Below, piece after piece: positions 1 to 7,407 of a stretch of DNA of 64,000 nt; position 1 is the first letter of the stretch, and each line of letters starts with the position of its first letter. The notes below the pieces were generated by a model. It searched no databases. It was not told the origin of the DNA and saw only the letters and a list, made by a program, of their open reading frames with translations. Position numbers and translations under genes: made by a program. The stretch covers positions 62,001 through 126,000 of the forward strand of contig JAAVJQ010000010.1 in NCBI GenBank assembly GCA_012038135.1. The letters are read 5' to 3'. This DNA comes from Salinimicrobium nanhaiense (GTDB lineage Bacteria; Bacteroidota; Bacteroidia; Flavobacteriales; Flavobacteriaceae).

Positions 1-830
1 ATATTGAAGTCAAAGAGGGATAACCATTCAAAAATGGAATAATATTGCTGTTTTATGGTGCGGGTGTCGAGAAAGGAATCTGTATTTTCATAGATCTCCT
101 GCCCCTTTTCTTCCAGCTGACCAAAATCCTTTAGAAATACCTCGAAATTTCCAACCTGATCTTTCTCCCAACCATTCAGTCGCTGTATATGCCGAATGTC
201 AGCTATCATGTAAAGCTCATCGAATTCCTGAAATCCGGAATTGTAAATCCCCTTGATCACAAAGGCCCTTGTGAGAGGAGTTTTACTGCTGTCATCCCTC
301 AGGAAATAAGTCACCGCCTTGTCCCCTACTTTTAATCCCAACCTATTTGCAGTATAGGAAGACATGAGGATCTCGTCGTTTAGTCCCCCCGAAACATCAG
401 GCAGTTCTCCTTCGATCAGAAAATCTTTAAAGTAATCCCAGTTATAATCTGTACCTACCCCTTTGACAATAATTCCCTCAAAGTCGGTTGCAGTACGTAT
501 TACTCCGCCAATATAGCCTGTTGCCTGGACGTGATCAATTCCTTCCACAGACGTAAATTCAGGATAGAATTCCTGATCTGTGGAAATGGGTATAAGGGAA
601 ACCTGTGAATTGTTATTGTCATAGCTGGAAATAGTGATGTGACCTGTAAAGGCGCTCATTTTCTCCCTTATTTTTTGCTGAAGCCCGATTCCTGTTGCAA
701 AAGCCACCAGCATCATGATCACTCCAATCGCAATAGCTACAATTGCGATTTTTATAATGGGAGCCGATATGCTACTTTTGTGTTCCTTTGAGCTTACGAG
801 GCGTTTAGCAATAAAAAATTCCAGATCCAA
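1..830 (-). CDS. ABC transporter permease, LolC/LolE (FtsX-like) family, partial
   Basis: The open frame runs leftward out of the window, so only about 276 N-terminal residues are seen. The N-terminus (LEFFIAKRLV) is followed by one hydrophobic segment at about residues 25-48 and then a large periplasmic region, the MacB/FtsX plan of a permease that extracts lipoproteins or similar substrates from the inner membrane. The window ends near the second membrane segment (SIFEWLSLFD). No ATG is available: an in-frame stop lies three codons upstream of a TTG at 830, which I take as the start. The first coding base is only 8 bp from the divergent NamZ-like gene. The matching ATPase is not in this window. 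Family assignment is firm; the exact substrate is not. Confidence 0.82.
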   Translation of the reverse strand, partial: MDLEFFIAKRLVSSKEHKSSISAPIIKIAIVAIAIGVIMMLVAFATGIGLQQKIREKMSAFTGHITISSYDNNNSQVSLIPISTDQEFYPEFTSVEGIDHVQATGYIGGVIRTATDFEGIIVKGVGTDYNWDYFKDFLIEGELPDVSGGLNDEILMSSYTANRLGLKVGDKAVTYFLRDDSSKTPLTRAFVIKGIYNSGFQEFDELYMIADIRHIQRLNGWEKDQVGNFEVFLKDFGQLEEKGQEIYENTDSFLDTRTIKQQYYSIFEWLSLFDFN

Positions 831-838
831 GAGTAGCT

Positions 839-2059
839 ATGAGTTTAAGATTTTTCAAAAGTACATTTTTATTCCTACTTATCACCGCCACCGGTTGCGG
901 AAACCAATCCGAGTCTAAGTCAGTTGCAATTGCTGAAGATGCCCGGGCCCAGGTTCATTCCTCTCTAAAAACAGGTGCTGAAAGAACCGCCGCATATTTG
1001 CCGCTTTTGAAAGGAAAGAAAGTGGGGCTGGTAGGGAACCAGACAAGTATCATCCAGACTGAAGCAGGAAACGTACACCTCGTAGATACCCTCCTGGCGC
1101 TTAATGTAGATCTCAGAAAAGTATTCGCTCCCGAACACGGCTTTCGGGGAACTGCCGACGCCGGAGAAGTCATTGAGGACGGTAGGGATCCAAAAACCGG
1201 ACTTCCGGTCTTCTCCCTCTACGGAAACAACAAAAAACCTTCCGCCGAACAGCTGAAGGATCTTGACATACTTATTTTTGATCTGCAGGATGTGGGAGTT
1301 CGCTTCTACACCTATATCTCTACCCTCCACTACGTCATGGAAGCAGCGGCCGAAAATGATCTTGAAGTCATTGTTTTAGACCGCCCAAACCCCAATGGCC
1401 ACTACGTAGATGGTCCTGTTCTGGAGCCCGCACACCAAAGCTTTGTTGGAATGCATCCTGTTCCCGTGGTACACGGAATGACCATAGGAGAATATGCACA
1501 AATGACCAACGGTGAAAAATGGTTGAAAAATGGGGTTCAGGCTCCGTTACAGGTGATCAAAATGGAAGGCTATGACAGGAATGAATCCTATGACCTCCCT
1601 ATTAAACCTTCACCAAACCTTCCAAATGCACAGGCCATAAATCTTTATCCAAGTCTTTGCTTTTTCGAAGGAACCAACGTAAATGCCGGCCGCGGAACCC
1701 AAAAGCAGTTCCAGGTCTTTGGCTCCCCTTACCTGCCTAAAGCAAAATATGATTTCTCTTACGTTCCCGAATCCAATGAAGGTGCTAAAAATCCGAAACA
1801 CCTGGGAAAAACCTGCTACGGAAAAGATCTTTCTGAAGAACCACGTCTGGACTACCTCAACCTTAAATGGCTGATAGAAGCCTACAACCACACCTCCAAA
1901 AAAGAAGAATTCTTCAATAATTTCTTTACTAAACTAGCGGGAACAACAAAGCTTCAGAAGCAAATTGAAGGTGGAATGAGTGGTGACGACATTCGTCGAA
2001 CATGGGAAGCTGGTTTGGAGGAATTTTCCCAGAAGCGAGCTGTTTATCTACTTTATTGA
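839..2059 (+). CDS. namZ: DUF1343 lipoprotein, NamZ-like exo-beta-N-acetylmuramidase
   Basis: A 406-residue protein with a lipoprotein signal peptide (hydrophobic residues 8-18, lipobox ending at Cys20). The DUF1343 core follows, with KKVGLVGNQTS near 60-70, FAPEHGFRG at 96-104, DLQDVGVRFYTY near 150 and DRPNPNG near 190. The family includes NamZ of Bacillus and Tannerella, which removes terminal N-acetylmuramic acid from peptidoglycan fragments, so a role in wall recycling is inferred. Length is normal for the family. The last residues (TWEAGLEEF...YLLY) are conserved in kind, and a second, different version of this tail lies at about 2739-2799, detached from any gene. It is divergent from the permease, with starts 8 bp apart. 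Confidence 0.85.
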   Translation: MSLRFFKSTFLFLLITATGCGNQSESKSVAIAEDARAQVHSSLKTGAERTAAYLPLLKGKKVGLVGNQTSIIQTEAGNVHLVDTLLALNVDLRKVFAPEHGFRGTADAGEVIEDGRDPKTGLPVFSLYGNNKKPSAEQLKDLDILIFDLQDVGVRFYTYISTLHYVMEAAAENDLEVIVLDRPNPNGHYVDGPVLEPAHQSFVGMHPVPVVHGMTIGEYAQMTNGEKWLKNGVQAPLQVIKMEGYDRNESYDLPIKPSPNLPNAQAINLYPSLCFFEGTNVNAGRGTQKQFQVFGSPYLPKAKYDFSYVPESNEGAKNPKHLGKTCYGKDLSEEPRLDYLNLKWLIEAYNHTSKKEEFFNNFFTKLAGTTKLQKQIEGGMSGDDIRRTWEAGLEEFSQKRAVYLLY

Positions 2060-2076
2060 ATGATTGCGACTCCAAT

Positions 2077-2143
2077 CTGTTGCAGGTTCCATGTTGCGGG
2101 TTCAATGTTTGTAGGTTCCAGGTTCCAAGTTTCAGGGTTTCAA
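2077..2143. repeat. Degenerate heptamer-repeat block left of four-helix-bundle gene 1
   Basis: Head-to-tail 7-bp units of the type ggttcca, ggttgcg and ggttcaa, with some slippage. The complement of the same motif lies on the other side of the gene at 2622-2638, so the gene sits between inverted blocks. Confidence 0.7.
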
Positions 2144-2172
2144 AGATTTAATCAAACTTTTGCAATCTCCAC

Positions 2173-2544
2173 TCAGGTTTTCCAAGAGCTTTCAACGTAT
2201 TTTATAAAAGAAAGAATTTTTGCTCCCAGCTTTTCGTAATCCTTCTTTAGTTTCTCATTACCTGACATGATCTCCGGATACAGGAAGTTTAATTTCTCTA
2301 AATGGGAGATTGTTTCATCACTACTTGCATGAGCGTAAACGAGAAACTTCAAGAAATCTGCCTTATACTTTTTTCTTCCATAGCCTTCTACAATGTTAGT
2401 AGTAATGGAATCCGAAGATCTGCGTAATTGACTACCCAGCTCATACATTTCATACTTGGGCAGTCGTAAACTGAGTGGGTGAACCTTGTAAAATAACTGA
2501 AGTGCTGTGGTATAAATTTCCAAATCCCGATATGACGTACTCAT
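2173..2544 (-). CDS. Four-helix-bundle protein (23S rRNA intervening-sequence protein family), copy 1
   Basis: A 123-residue all-helical protein with the family signatures [37 protein letters not shown] and [12 protein letters not shown]. The family (TIGR02436) was first seen inside 23S rRNA intervening sequences and shares its fold with Avd proteins of diversity-generating retroelements; its function is unknown. By eye it is about three-quarters identical to the second copy at 2898-3269. Both genes lie on the minus strand between inverted blocks of 7-bp repeats. It may be part of a small dispersed cassette. No phenotype can be inferred. Confidence 0.85.
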   Translation of the reverse strand: MSTSYRDLEIYTTALQLFYKVHPLSLRLPKYEMYELGSQLRRSSDSITTNIVEGYGRKKYKADFLKFLVYAHASSDETISHLEKLNFLYPEIMSGNEKLKKDYEKLGAKILSFIKYVESSWKT

Positions 2545-2621
2545 GGTTTTTTCTTCAAGATAATAAAGAAAGTATTATATATTATTCTATGCCCTACTAC
2601 CTCAACCAGCTTTTAACATGG

Positions 2622-2638
2622 AACCTGAAACTTGCAAC
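2622..2638. repeat. Heptamer-repeat block, inverted, right of four-helix-bundle gene 1
   Basis: aacctgaaacttgcaac is the complement of the ggttgca/ggtttca units found at 2077-2143. It forms the right flank of cassette 1. Confidence 0.55.
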
Positions 2639-2738
2639 TTTTTTATTTCAACGCTCTGCGTTTCATCTCCTCCACAATATTAAAGGCGGCCGGACAAATG
2701 GTAACATTCTTCATCGTGAGATTTGAGATCTTGTGGAA
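2639..2738 (-). pseudogene. Duplicated C-terminal fragment of the YkgJ-type gene
   Basis: On the minus strand this encodes the last 30 or so residues of the neighbouring cysteine-cluster protein (DFHKISNLTMKNVTICPA...), then its own ending RRALK and a stop at 2639-2641. It differs from the intact gene at only two or three bases over about 80 bp (3417-3500). There is no upstream coding part: at about 2738 it joins a fragment that reads the other way as a NamZ tail. Confidence 0.85.
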
Positions 2739-2799
2739 ATCTGGTCCGAAGGACTTGAAGAGTTTATGGAGGTAAGGGAGAGGTATTTGTTGTATTAAA
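2739..2799 (+). pseudogene. Orphan C-terminal fragment of a DUF1343/NamZ gene
   Basis: In one plus-strand frame the sequence reads IWSEGLEEFMEVRERYLLY and then a stop. This aligns with the end of the intact NamZ-like protein (TWEAGLEEFSQKRAVYLLY, ending at 2059). At DNA level the two tails have diverged clearly, more than the adjoining YkgJ fragment has. It is a remnant of a duplication or of a replaced gene end. Confidence 0.75.
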
Positions 2800-2800
2800 G

Positions 2801-2874
2801 GGTTGCAGGTTGCGGGTTGCAGGTTGCAGGTTGCGGGTTGCGGGTTCAGGTTTTCAAGTTCCAGGTTCCAGGTT
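2801..2874. repeat. Heptamer-repeat block left of four-helix-bundle gene 2
   Basis: About ten 7-bp units alternating ggttgca and ggttgcg, then ggttcca. It matches in kind the block at 2077-2143. The inverted partner is at 3377-3400. Confidence 0.75.
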
Positions 2875-2897
2875 AAGATCTAATGCCGGGAAGATTA

Positions 2898-3269
2898 TTA
2901 TGTCTTCCAGGAAGTTTCTACGTAGCGAATAAAAGATAATACTTTTCTTCCCAGGTTTTCATATTCCTGCTTTAGGTGAAGGTTATCAGACATTATTTCG
3001 GGATAGAGGAGGTTTAGCTTTTCCAGGTGTAAAATTGTTTCATCACTGCTTGCATGGGCATAAACAAGGAACTTTATGAAATCGGCTTTATATCTCTTCC
3101 TGCCATAACCTTCTACAATATTAGTGGTGACGGAATCGGAGGATCTGCGCAATTGACTTCCAAGCTCATACATTTCATATTTAGGGAGTTTTAATGTGAG
3201 GGGATGCACAATTAAAAATAATTGCAAGGCTGAAGAATAAATTTCAAGATCCCGATATGAACCTCCCAT
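2898..3269 (-). CDS. Four-helix-bundle protein (23S rRNA intervening-sequence protein family), copy 2
   Basis: A 123-residue paralogue of the copy at 2173-2544 with the same signatures ([44 protein letters not shown], a final SSWKT-like end). The central residues 30-80 are almost unchanged, while the ends and the last helix differ. It also lies between inverted heptamer blocks (2801-2874 and 3377-3400). The family's biochemical role is unknown; the fold suggests RNA or protein binding. Confidence 0.85.
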   Translation of the reverse strand: MGGSYRDLEIYSSALQLFLIVHPLTLKLPKYEMYELGSQLRRSSDSVTTNIVEGYGRKRYKADFIKFLVYAHASSDETILHLEKLNLLYPEIMSDNLHLKQEYENLGRKVLSFIRYVETSWKT

Positions 3270-3376
3270 TCCAATATTTTCTATTGAAAATACTGAAAAA
3301 AATTAGAAGACATTGTTAAAAGGAATTCAGCAATTTGTGATCTGCCAATTTTTAACAAGCGGACTGACAATAAATT

Positions 3377-3400
3377 AACCTGCAACTTGCAACTTGGAAC
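3377..3400. repeat. Heptamer-repeat block, inverted, right of four-helix-bundle gene 2
   Basis: Units cctgcaa, cttgcaa and cttggaa, the complement of ggttgca/ggttcca. It lies 3 bp from the YkgJ stop codon. Confidence 0.6.
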
Positions 3401-3402
3401 AA

Positions 3403-3894
3403 TTAAGGCATCCGTTTTTTCATCTCCTCCACAATATTAAAGGCGGCAGGACAAATGGTAACATTCTTCATCGTGAGATTTGAAATCTTGTGGAAATCTT
3501 TGCGGTTGGTGTGCGGGAATTCGCTGCAGGCTTTTGGCCGCACATCGTAGATCATACAGTAATTGTCCGGAGCAAGAAAAGCGCAGGGAACTTCCTGTAG
3601 AACGAAGTCATTGTCTTCGTCTATGCGCAGGTATTGATCGATGAATTGCTGCGGTTTTAACTTGAGGTGTTTAGCAATGCGCTCTATGTCCTTATTGGTA
3701 AAAAGAGGGCCGGTGGTTTTACAGCAGTTGGCACAGCTAAGGCAATCTGTTCTTTGGAATTCTTCTTCGTGCAGCTCCTGCATTTGAAGATCCAGGTGGC
3801 GTGGTGGCTTCTTTTTAAGCCGGGAGAAAAATTTCTTATTCTCCTTATGTTTATCTTTGGCCCGCTGCGGGAGCCCATCGATCTCTTCCTGCAT
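3403..3894 (-). CDS. YkgJ-family cysteine cluster protein
   Basis: A 163-residue protein of the YkgJ/CxxCxxCC family, likely metal binding (Zn or Fe-S) and of unknown function. The Cys motif is CLSCANCC near residues 50-57; the second half holds VPCAFL, YCMIYDVRPKAC and TICPAAF, giving the usual set of conserved cysteines. I start it at the ATG at 3894 (MQEEIDGLPQ) rather than an upstream codon at 3933, because the family starts here and a -7 box lies at 3899-3906. The transcript may therefore be nearly leaderless. It is divergent from the methyltransferase at 3921. A copy of its last 30 codons lies at 2639-2738. Confidence 0.85.
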   Translation of the reverse strand: MQEEIDGLPQRAKDKHKENKKFFSRLKKKPPRHLDLQMQELHEEEFQRTDCLSCANCCKTTGPLFTNKDIERIAKHLKLKPQQFIDQYLRIDEDNDFVLQEVPCAFLAPDNYCMIYDVRPKACSEFPHTNRKDFHKISNLTMKNVTICPAAFNIVEEMKKRMP

Positions 3895-3898
3895 GCTG

Positions 3899-3906
3899 CA
3901 AAGATA
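3899..3906 (-). promoter_or_regulatory. -7 promoter box for the YkgJ-type gene
   Basis: TATCTTTG on the minus strand fits TAnnTTTG. A TTG lies 19 bp upstream at the expected -33 position, inside the first codons of the divergent methyltransferase gene. The box ends 4 bp before the ATG. Confidence 0.5.
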
Positions 3907-3920
3907 AACAGAACCCACAA

Positions 3921-4649
3921 GTGAGCAAGCCAAAAAACGATCCCGATATCTTCGGAAAAGCTATTACAGCGTTCTATGAAACCGGTGATGACGAAGAAAT
4001 TACCGTCCACTCGCCCGACTTTGATGATGATGTGATTCCCGTACCCTACCTCTTTAGAAGCTATAAGGAAATGCCCCGGCTGGAACAAAAAGCTTTGCAA
4101 CTATGCCGCGGAAAGGTACTTGATGTAGGTTGCGGTGCGGGCAGCCACTCTCTTTACCTTCAGGAGGAGCGGAAACTAGAGGTGACGGCAATAGACACAT
4201 CAGCAGGAGCTATAGATATCTGCCGGAAACGCGGAATTTTGGATGCCCGAAATATAGCTTTTGAAGATCTTTCCGGAGAAAAATTCGATACCGTCCTCCT
4301 GCTCATGAACGGAACAGGGATCGTGGGGAAAATGAGATTTTTAGATGATTTTTTCGGGCAGCTGAAGAATCTGCTCACCAAAGATGGACAGGTTTTGATC
4401 GATTCTTCAGATCTTATTTACCTTTTTGATAAAGATGAAGACGGCGGAGTATGGATCGATACCACAGATGGCTATTATGGCGAACTCACTTACCGGCTTA
4501 GCTACAAAGGAGAAACTTCTAATGATTTTCCCTGGTTGTATCTTGATTTTGATTCCTTATATTTAGCAGCAGCTAAAAATGGTTTTGAGTGTGAAAAAGT
4601 TTTCGAAGGGGACCACTATGATTACCTGGCAAAACTTACTTTAAAGTAA
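3921..4649 (+). CDS. Class I SAM-dependent methyltransferase
   Basis: A 242-residue protein with a Rossmann-type methyltransferase fold. Motif I is VLDVGCGAGSHSLYL near residues 65-80; the acidic end of beta 2 is TAIDTSAGAI, and FDTVLLLMNGTGIVG is at the motif IV position. The start codon is GTG. The substrate cannot be read from the sequence: the long insert with WIDTTDGYYGELTY is not one I recognise. It is 6 bp upstream of the metalloprotease-like lipoprotein and probably co-transcribed with it. Confidence 0.8.
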   Translation: MSKPKNDPDIFGKAITAFYETGDDEEITVHSPDFDDDVIPVPYLFRSYKEMPRLEQKALQLCRGKVLDVGCGAGSHSLYLQEERKLEVTAIDTSAGAIDICRKRGILDARNIAFEDLSGEKFDTVLLLMNGTGIVGKMRFLDDFFGQLKNLLTKDGQVLIDSSDLIYLFDKDEDGGVWIDTTDGYYGELTYRLSYKGETSNDFPWLYLDFDSLYLAAAKNGFECEKVFEGDHYDYLAKLTLK

Positions 4650-4655
4650 AAATGA

Positions 4656-5432
4656 ATGGCAAGAATACTATTTAAACTTACCTGGTTCTCCTCCCTTGTA
4701 ATTTTACTTCTTACAGGTTGTTCTACAGACGAATCTGATAAAGAGGAAGTATCACACCGAAATGATCTTGTTCTGGGAGCCTCCGCCCGGGATTTCTTAA
4801 GCGATGAAAAATTTACTGCTCTTGAAATTGAGATCGTTTATGTCACAGGTTTTGAACCAACTCCGTCTGCACTTAATAACCTCAAGATCTTCCTCAATAA
4901 GTACATTAATAAACCCGACGGAATCACGATAAAAACAAGAGCTGTTGCCTCTCCCAATCTTGGCACCTACTCCCGGGAGGAATATTTGGCCTTGGAAAAA
5001 ACCCACAGAACCAGCTTTTCATCAGGAAAAACCTTAAGTACCTTCATATTTTTTGCTGACGAAAAAAGTGTGGATAGTGAAGAGAACAAAAAGATAATTG
5101 GTAAAGCCTATATGAACACTTCTATGATTATTTTTGATAAGGAAGTTTTAGAAATGTCAGGAAGTTCTTTGTCCCGAAGCGAAATTCAAACCACAGCTTT
5201 ACATCACGAATTCGGACATCTTTTTGGCTTAGTAAACAATGGATCCCCGGCACAAACCCCACATGAAGAAACCGAAAGCAGCAAAAAAGCACATTGTGTT
5301 GTAGACGGTTGCCTTATGGCAGCATCAATAGCTTTCGGCTCTTCGCCTTTCAGTTACCTTGAGGACGGAGAGAATATTGTTGACTTTGATGAAAAATGTC
5401 AGCTGGACCTCAAAGCTAATGGAGGAAAGTAA
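4656..5432 (+). CDS. Putative metalloprotease lipoprotein (zincin-like)
   Basis: A 258-residue exported protein; the lipobox ends at Cys22 (LLLTGC). The zinc-binding helix is HHEFGHLFGLVNN near residues 184-196, a HExxH motif followed by the Gly typical of metzincins, but with Asn where the third His or Asp ligand is expected. A later CLMAAS resembles a Met-turn. It probably sits on a cell envelope membrane facing the periplasm or surface. Activity is inferred only. It is the second gene of a likely two-gene unit with the methyltransferase. Confidence 0.7.
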   Translation: MARILFKLTWFSSLVILLLTGCSTDESDKEEVSHRNDLVLGASARDFLSDEKFTALEIEIVYVTGFEPTPSALNNLKIFLNKYINKPDGITIKTRAVASPNLGTYSREEYLALEKTHRTSFSSGKTLSTFIFFADEKSVDSEENKKIIGKAYMNTSMIIFDKEVLEMSGSSLSRSEIQTTALHHEFGHLFGLVNNGSPAQTPHEETESSKKAHCVVDGCLMAASIAFGSSPFSYLEDGENIVDFDEKCQLDLKANGGK

Positions 5433-5443
5433 CCCCGCAGGGA

Positions 5444-5576
5444 GGTTCAAAGTTTAAGGTTTAAGGTTTAAGGTTTAAGGTTTAAGGTTTAAGGTTCAAG
5501 GTTCAAGGTTCAAGGTTTAAGGTTCAAGGTTTAAGGTTCAAGGTTTAAGGTTTAAGGTTTAAGGTTCAAGGTTTAG
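5444..5576. repeat. Perfect-phase heptamer array, 19 units of ggtttaa/ggttcaa
   Basis: 133 bp made of nineteen head-to-tail 7-bp units that differ almost only at one position (T or C). There are no spacers, so this is not a CRISPR array. It lies between convergent genes. Confidence 0.92.
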
Positions 5577-5601
5577 AAAAAATCAGAATTAATAGGTAAT
5601 T

Positions 5602-5640
5602 AAAACGCCCTCTAAAAATTTTTTTTTAAAGGGCGTTTTA
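5602..5640. terminator. Bidirectional terminator between convergent genes
   Basis: The arms aaaacgccct and agggcgtttt close over an A/T-rich loop, with T runs on both strands. It serves the lipoprotein gene ending at 5432 and the amidohydrolase gene ending at 5691. Confidence 0.85.
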
Positions 5641-5690
5641 CATTAGTTCTATATTTTATTGCTTAACGTATTAATAAAGCTGAACACTGA

Positions 5691-7328
5691 TCACTGAGCA
5701 CTGAACACTTTTTTTCCTCCTAAATAGGTGGCATTAGCTTTCATTTGTGGAATTTCAGCTTCAGAAACTTCCATTATGTTTTTGTTTAAAATGACAAAAT
5801 CGGCAAACTTTCCGGGTTCTATGGAACCCTTTTCATCTTCTTCGAAATTACTGTAGGCAGCCCAGATGGTCATTCCGCGAAGTGCTTCTTCCCTGCTCAA
5901 AGCCTGTTCGGGCATGTAACCGCCTTCAGGATAATTTTTGGTGTCTTTCCTTGCGACAGCAGCGTAAAATGTCAAAAACGGACTTACTTTTTCTACAGGG
6001 AAATCTGTACCTAAAGCAATAATTCCCGCCTGGTCCAACAGCTGCTTATAGGCATAAGCTCCTTTTTCTCTTTCGGCCCCTAACCTGTCCTGCGCCCAGT
6101 ACATGTCACTCGTGGCATGAGTGGGCTGTACAGAAGGAATGATATTCTTACTAAAATATTTAAAATCTTCCTGATCGATGATCTGTGAATGCTCCACTTT
6201 CCAACGCCTGTCGCCTGCATCGGCAAGTAATGAGTCATAAGTCTTAAGAACCACCACATTTGCAGAATCTCCAATGGCATGGGTATTCATTTGATAAGGA
6301 GAGGCAGCAATTCGTGCAGCAGTTTCCCGGAATTCGGCTACTGAAGATAGAAGCGCTCCAAAATGGTTGTGCTTATCTGAGTAAGGTTGCTTTAAAGCGG
6401 CACCGCGGGAGCCAAGGGCACCATCTGCATAGAATTTCACCGAACGTACATTCAACTTATCTGTCTTTAGGGGTTCTTTATCCAGGTAATAGTCCAGATT
6501 ATCTTTGGTGTTGCTTATCATGGCATAGATACGCACATCCAAAGCTCCAGCCTGTTGTAAACTATCGATCAATTGGATCACCTGCCTGTCCAGCCCTGCA
6601 TCGTTTATGGTAGTAAGACCATATTGAAAAACTTCTTTTTGAGCATCGAGTAAAGCAGTGATCTGATCTTCGGTACTAGTAGCAGGCACGGCATTTTCAA
6701 CAAAGGCCATAGGATTGTCAACCAGAATTCCTGTGAGTTTTCCGTCCTTTACTTCTATTTCACCACCTTCGGCAGGAGTGTCAACAGTAATTCCGGCGGC
6801 ATCAAGCGCAGCCTGATTGGCTAAAATTGCATGTCCGTCGATACGGGTGATCGCAACGGGAGTATCAGGAAAAAGTGCGTCTAAGGTATCCTTTACCGGA
6901 AATTCTTTCACCTCCCAGTCATTCTGATCCCAGCCGCGACCAATAATAAATTCGGAGTTCTTCTGCTTCTGAAATTCCACGATCCTGCTTACCACTTCTT
7001 CAAAGCTGGTGGTCTCACTAAGATCAACTGCCTGCAGATTCATTCCCTGTCCATAGAAATGCGCATGTGCATCAATGAGACCGGGCAGGATGGTTTTTCC
7101 GGCGGCATCTACTACTTCAGAAGCGTCATATTTTTCCTGAAGCTCTTCAGAAGTACCTACAGCAAGAAATTTTCCGTCTTTAATGGCGACAGCTTCCGCA
7201 GTAGAAAAGTTCTCATCTACGGTATAAATCTTTGCATTGATCACCAGCAGATCGGCAGTTTCTTTACTGTTGTTATCACAGCTAAAAAAGACCCCAATAC
7301 CCAGGATCAAAAAGAGTATTTTTCTCAT
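5691..7328 (-). CDS. Amidohydrolase family lipoprotein, YtcJ-like
   Basis: A 545-residue metal-dependent hydrolase of the amidohydrolase superfamily, with a lipoprotein signal (lipobox ending at Cys17). The N-terminal beta-sandwich is DLLVINAKIYTVDE; the barrel begins with LPGLIDAHAHF, in which His88 and His90 are the expected metal ligands. Later motifs are RIDGHAILAN, MNTHAIGDSAN and ALGTDFPVEKVSPF. The C-terminus GSIEPGKFADFVILNKNI is typical. YtcJ-like enzymes act on amide or ester bonds of varied small molecules, so the substrate is unknown. Its last codons overlap a 'cactga' style repeat. Confidence 0.85.
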   Translation of the reverse strand: MRKILFLILGIGVFFSCDNNSKETADLLVINAKIYTVDENFSTAEAVAIKDGKFLAVGTSEELQEKYDASEVVDAAGKTILPGLIDAHAHFYGQGMNLQAVDLSETTSFEEVVSRIVEFQKQKNSEFIIGRGWDQNDWEVKEFPVKDTLDALFPDTPVAITRIDGHAILANQAALDAAGITVDTPAEGGEIEVKDGKLTGILVDNPMAFVENAVPATSTEDQITALLDAQKEVFQYGLTTINDAGLDRQVIQLIDSLQQAGALDVRIYAMISNTKDNLDYYLDKEPLKTDKLNVRSVKFYADGALGSRGAALKQPYSDKHNHFGALLSSVAEFRETAARIAASPYQMNTHAIGDSANVVVLKTYDSLLADAGDRRWKVEHSQIIDQEDFKYFSKNIIPSVQPTHATSDMYWAQDRLGAEREKGAYAYKQLLDQAGIIALGTDFPVEKVSPFLTFYAAVARKDTKNYPEGGYMPEQALSREEALRGMTIWAAYSNFEEDEKGSIEPGKFADFVILNKNIMEVSEAEIPQMKANATYLGGKKVFSAQ

Positions 7329-7348
7329 GATTTTGTTTAAGATATGAG

Positions 7349-7356
7349 CAAAAATA
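7349..7356 (-). promoter_or_regulatory. -7 promoter box for the amidohydrolase gene
   Basis: TATTTTTG on the minus strand, 20 bp before the ATG. No clear -33 TTTG is visible. It overlaps the T tail of the preceding terminator. Confidence 0.4.
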
Positions 7357-7359
7357 GAA

Positions 7360-7383
7360 AATGCGCCTCAATTGAGACGCATT
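7360..7383 (-). terminator. Terminator after the PiT-like gene
   Basis: A near-perfect palindrome, aatgcg(c/t)ctcaattgag(g/a)cgcatt, followed on the minus strand by TTTTC. It lies 25 bp after the transporter stop codon. Confidence 0.7.
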
Positions 7384-7407
7384 CCTTTATCTTTTGTTGT
7401 TTGGGGA

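Noticed and set aside
5444..5576. CRISPR array
   Set aside because: Seven-bp units without spacers and no cas genes.
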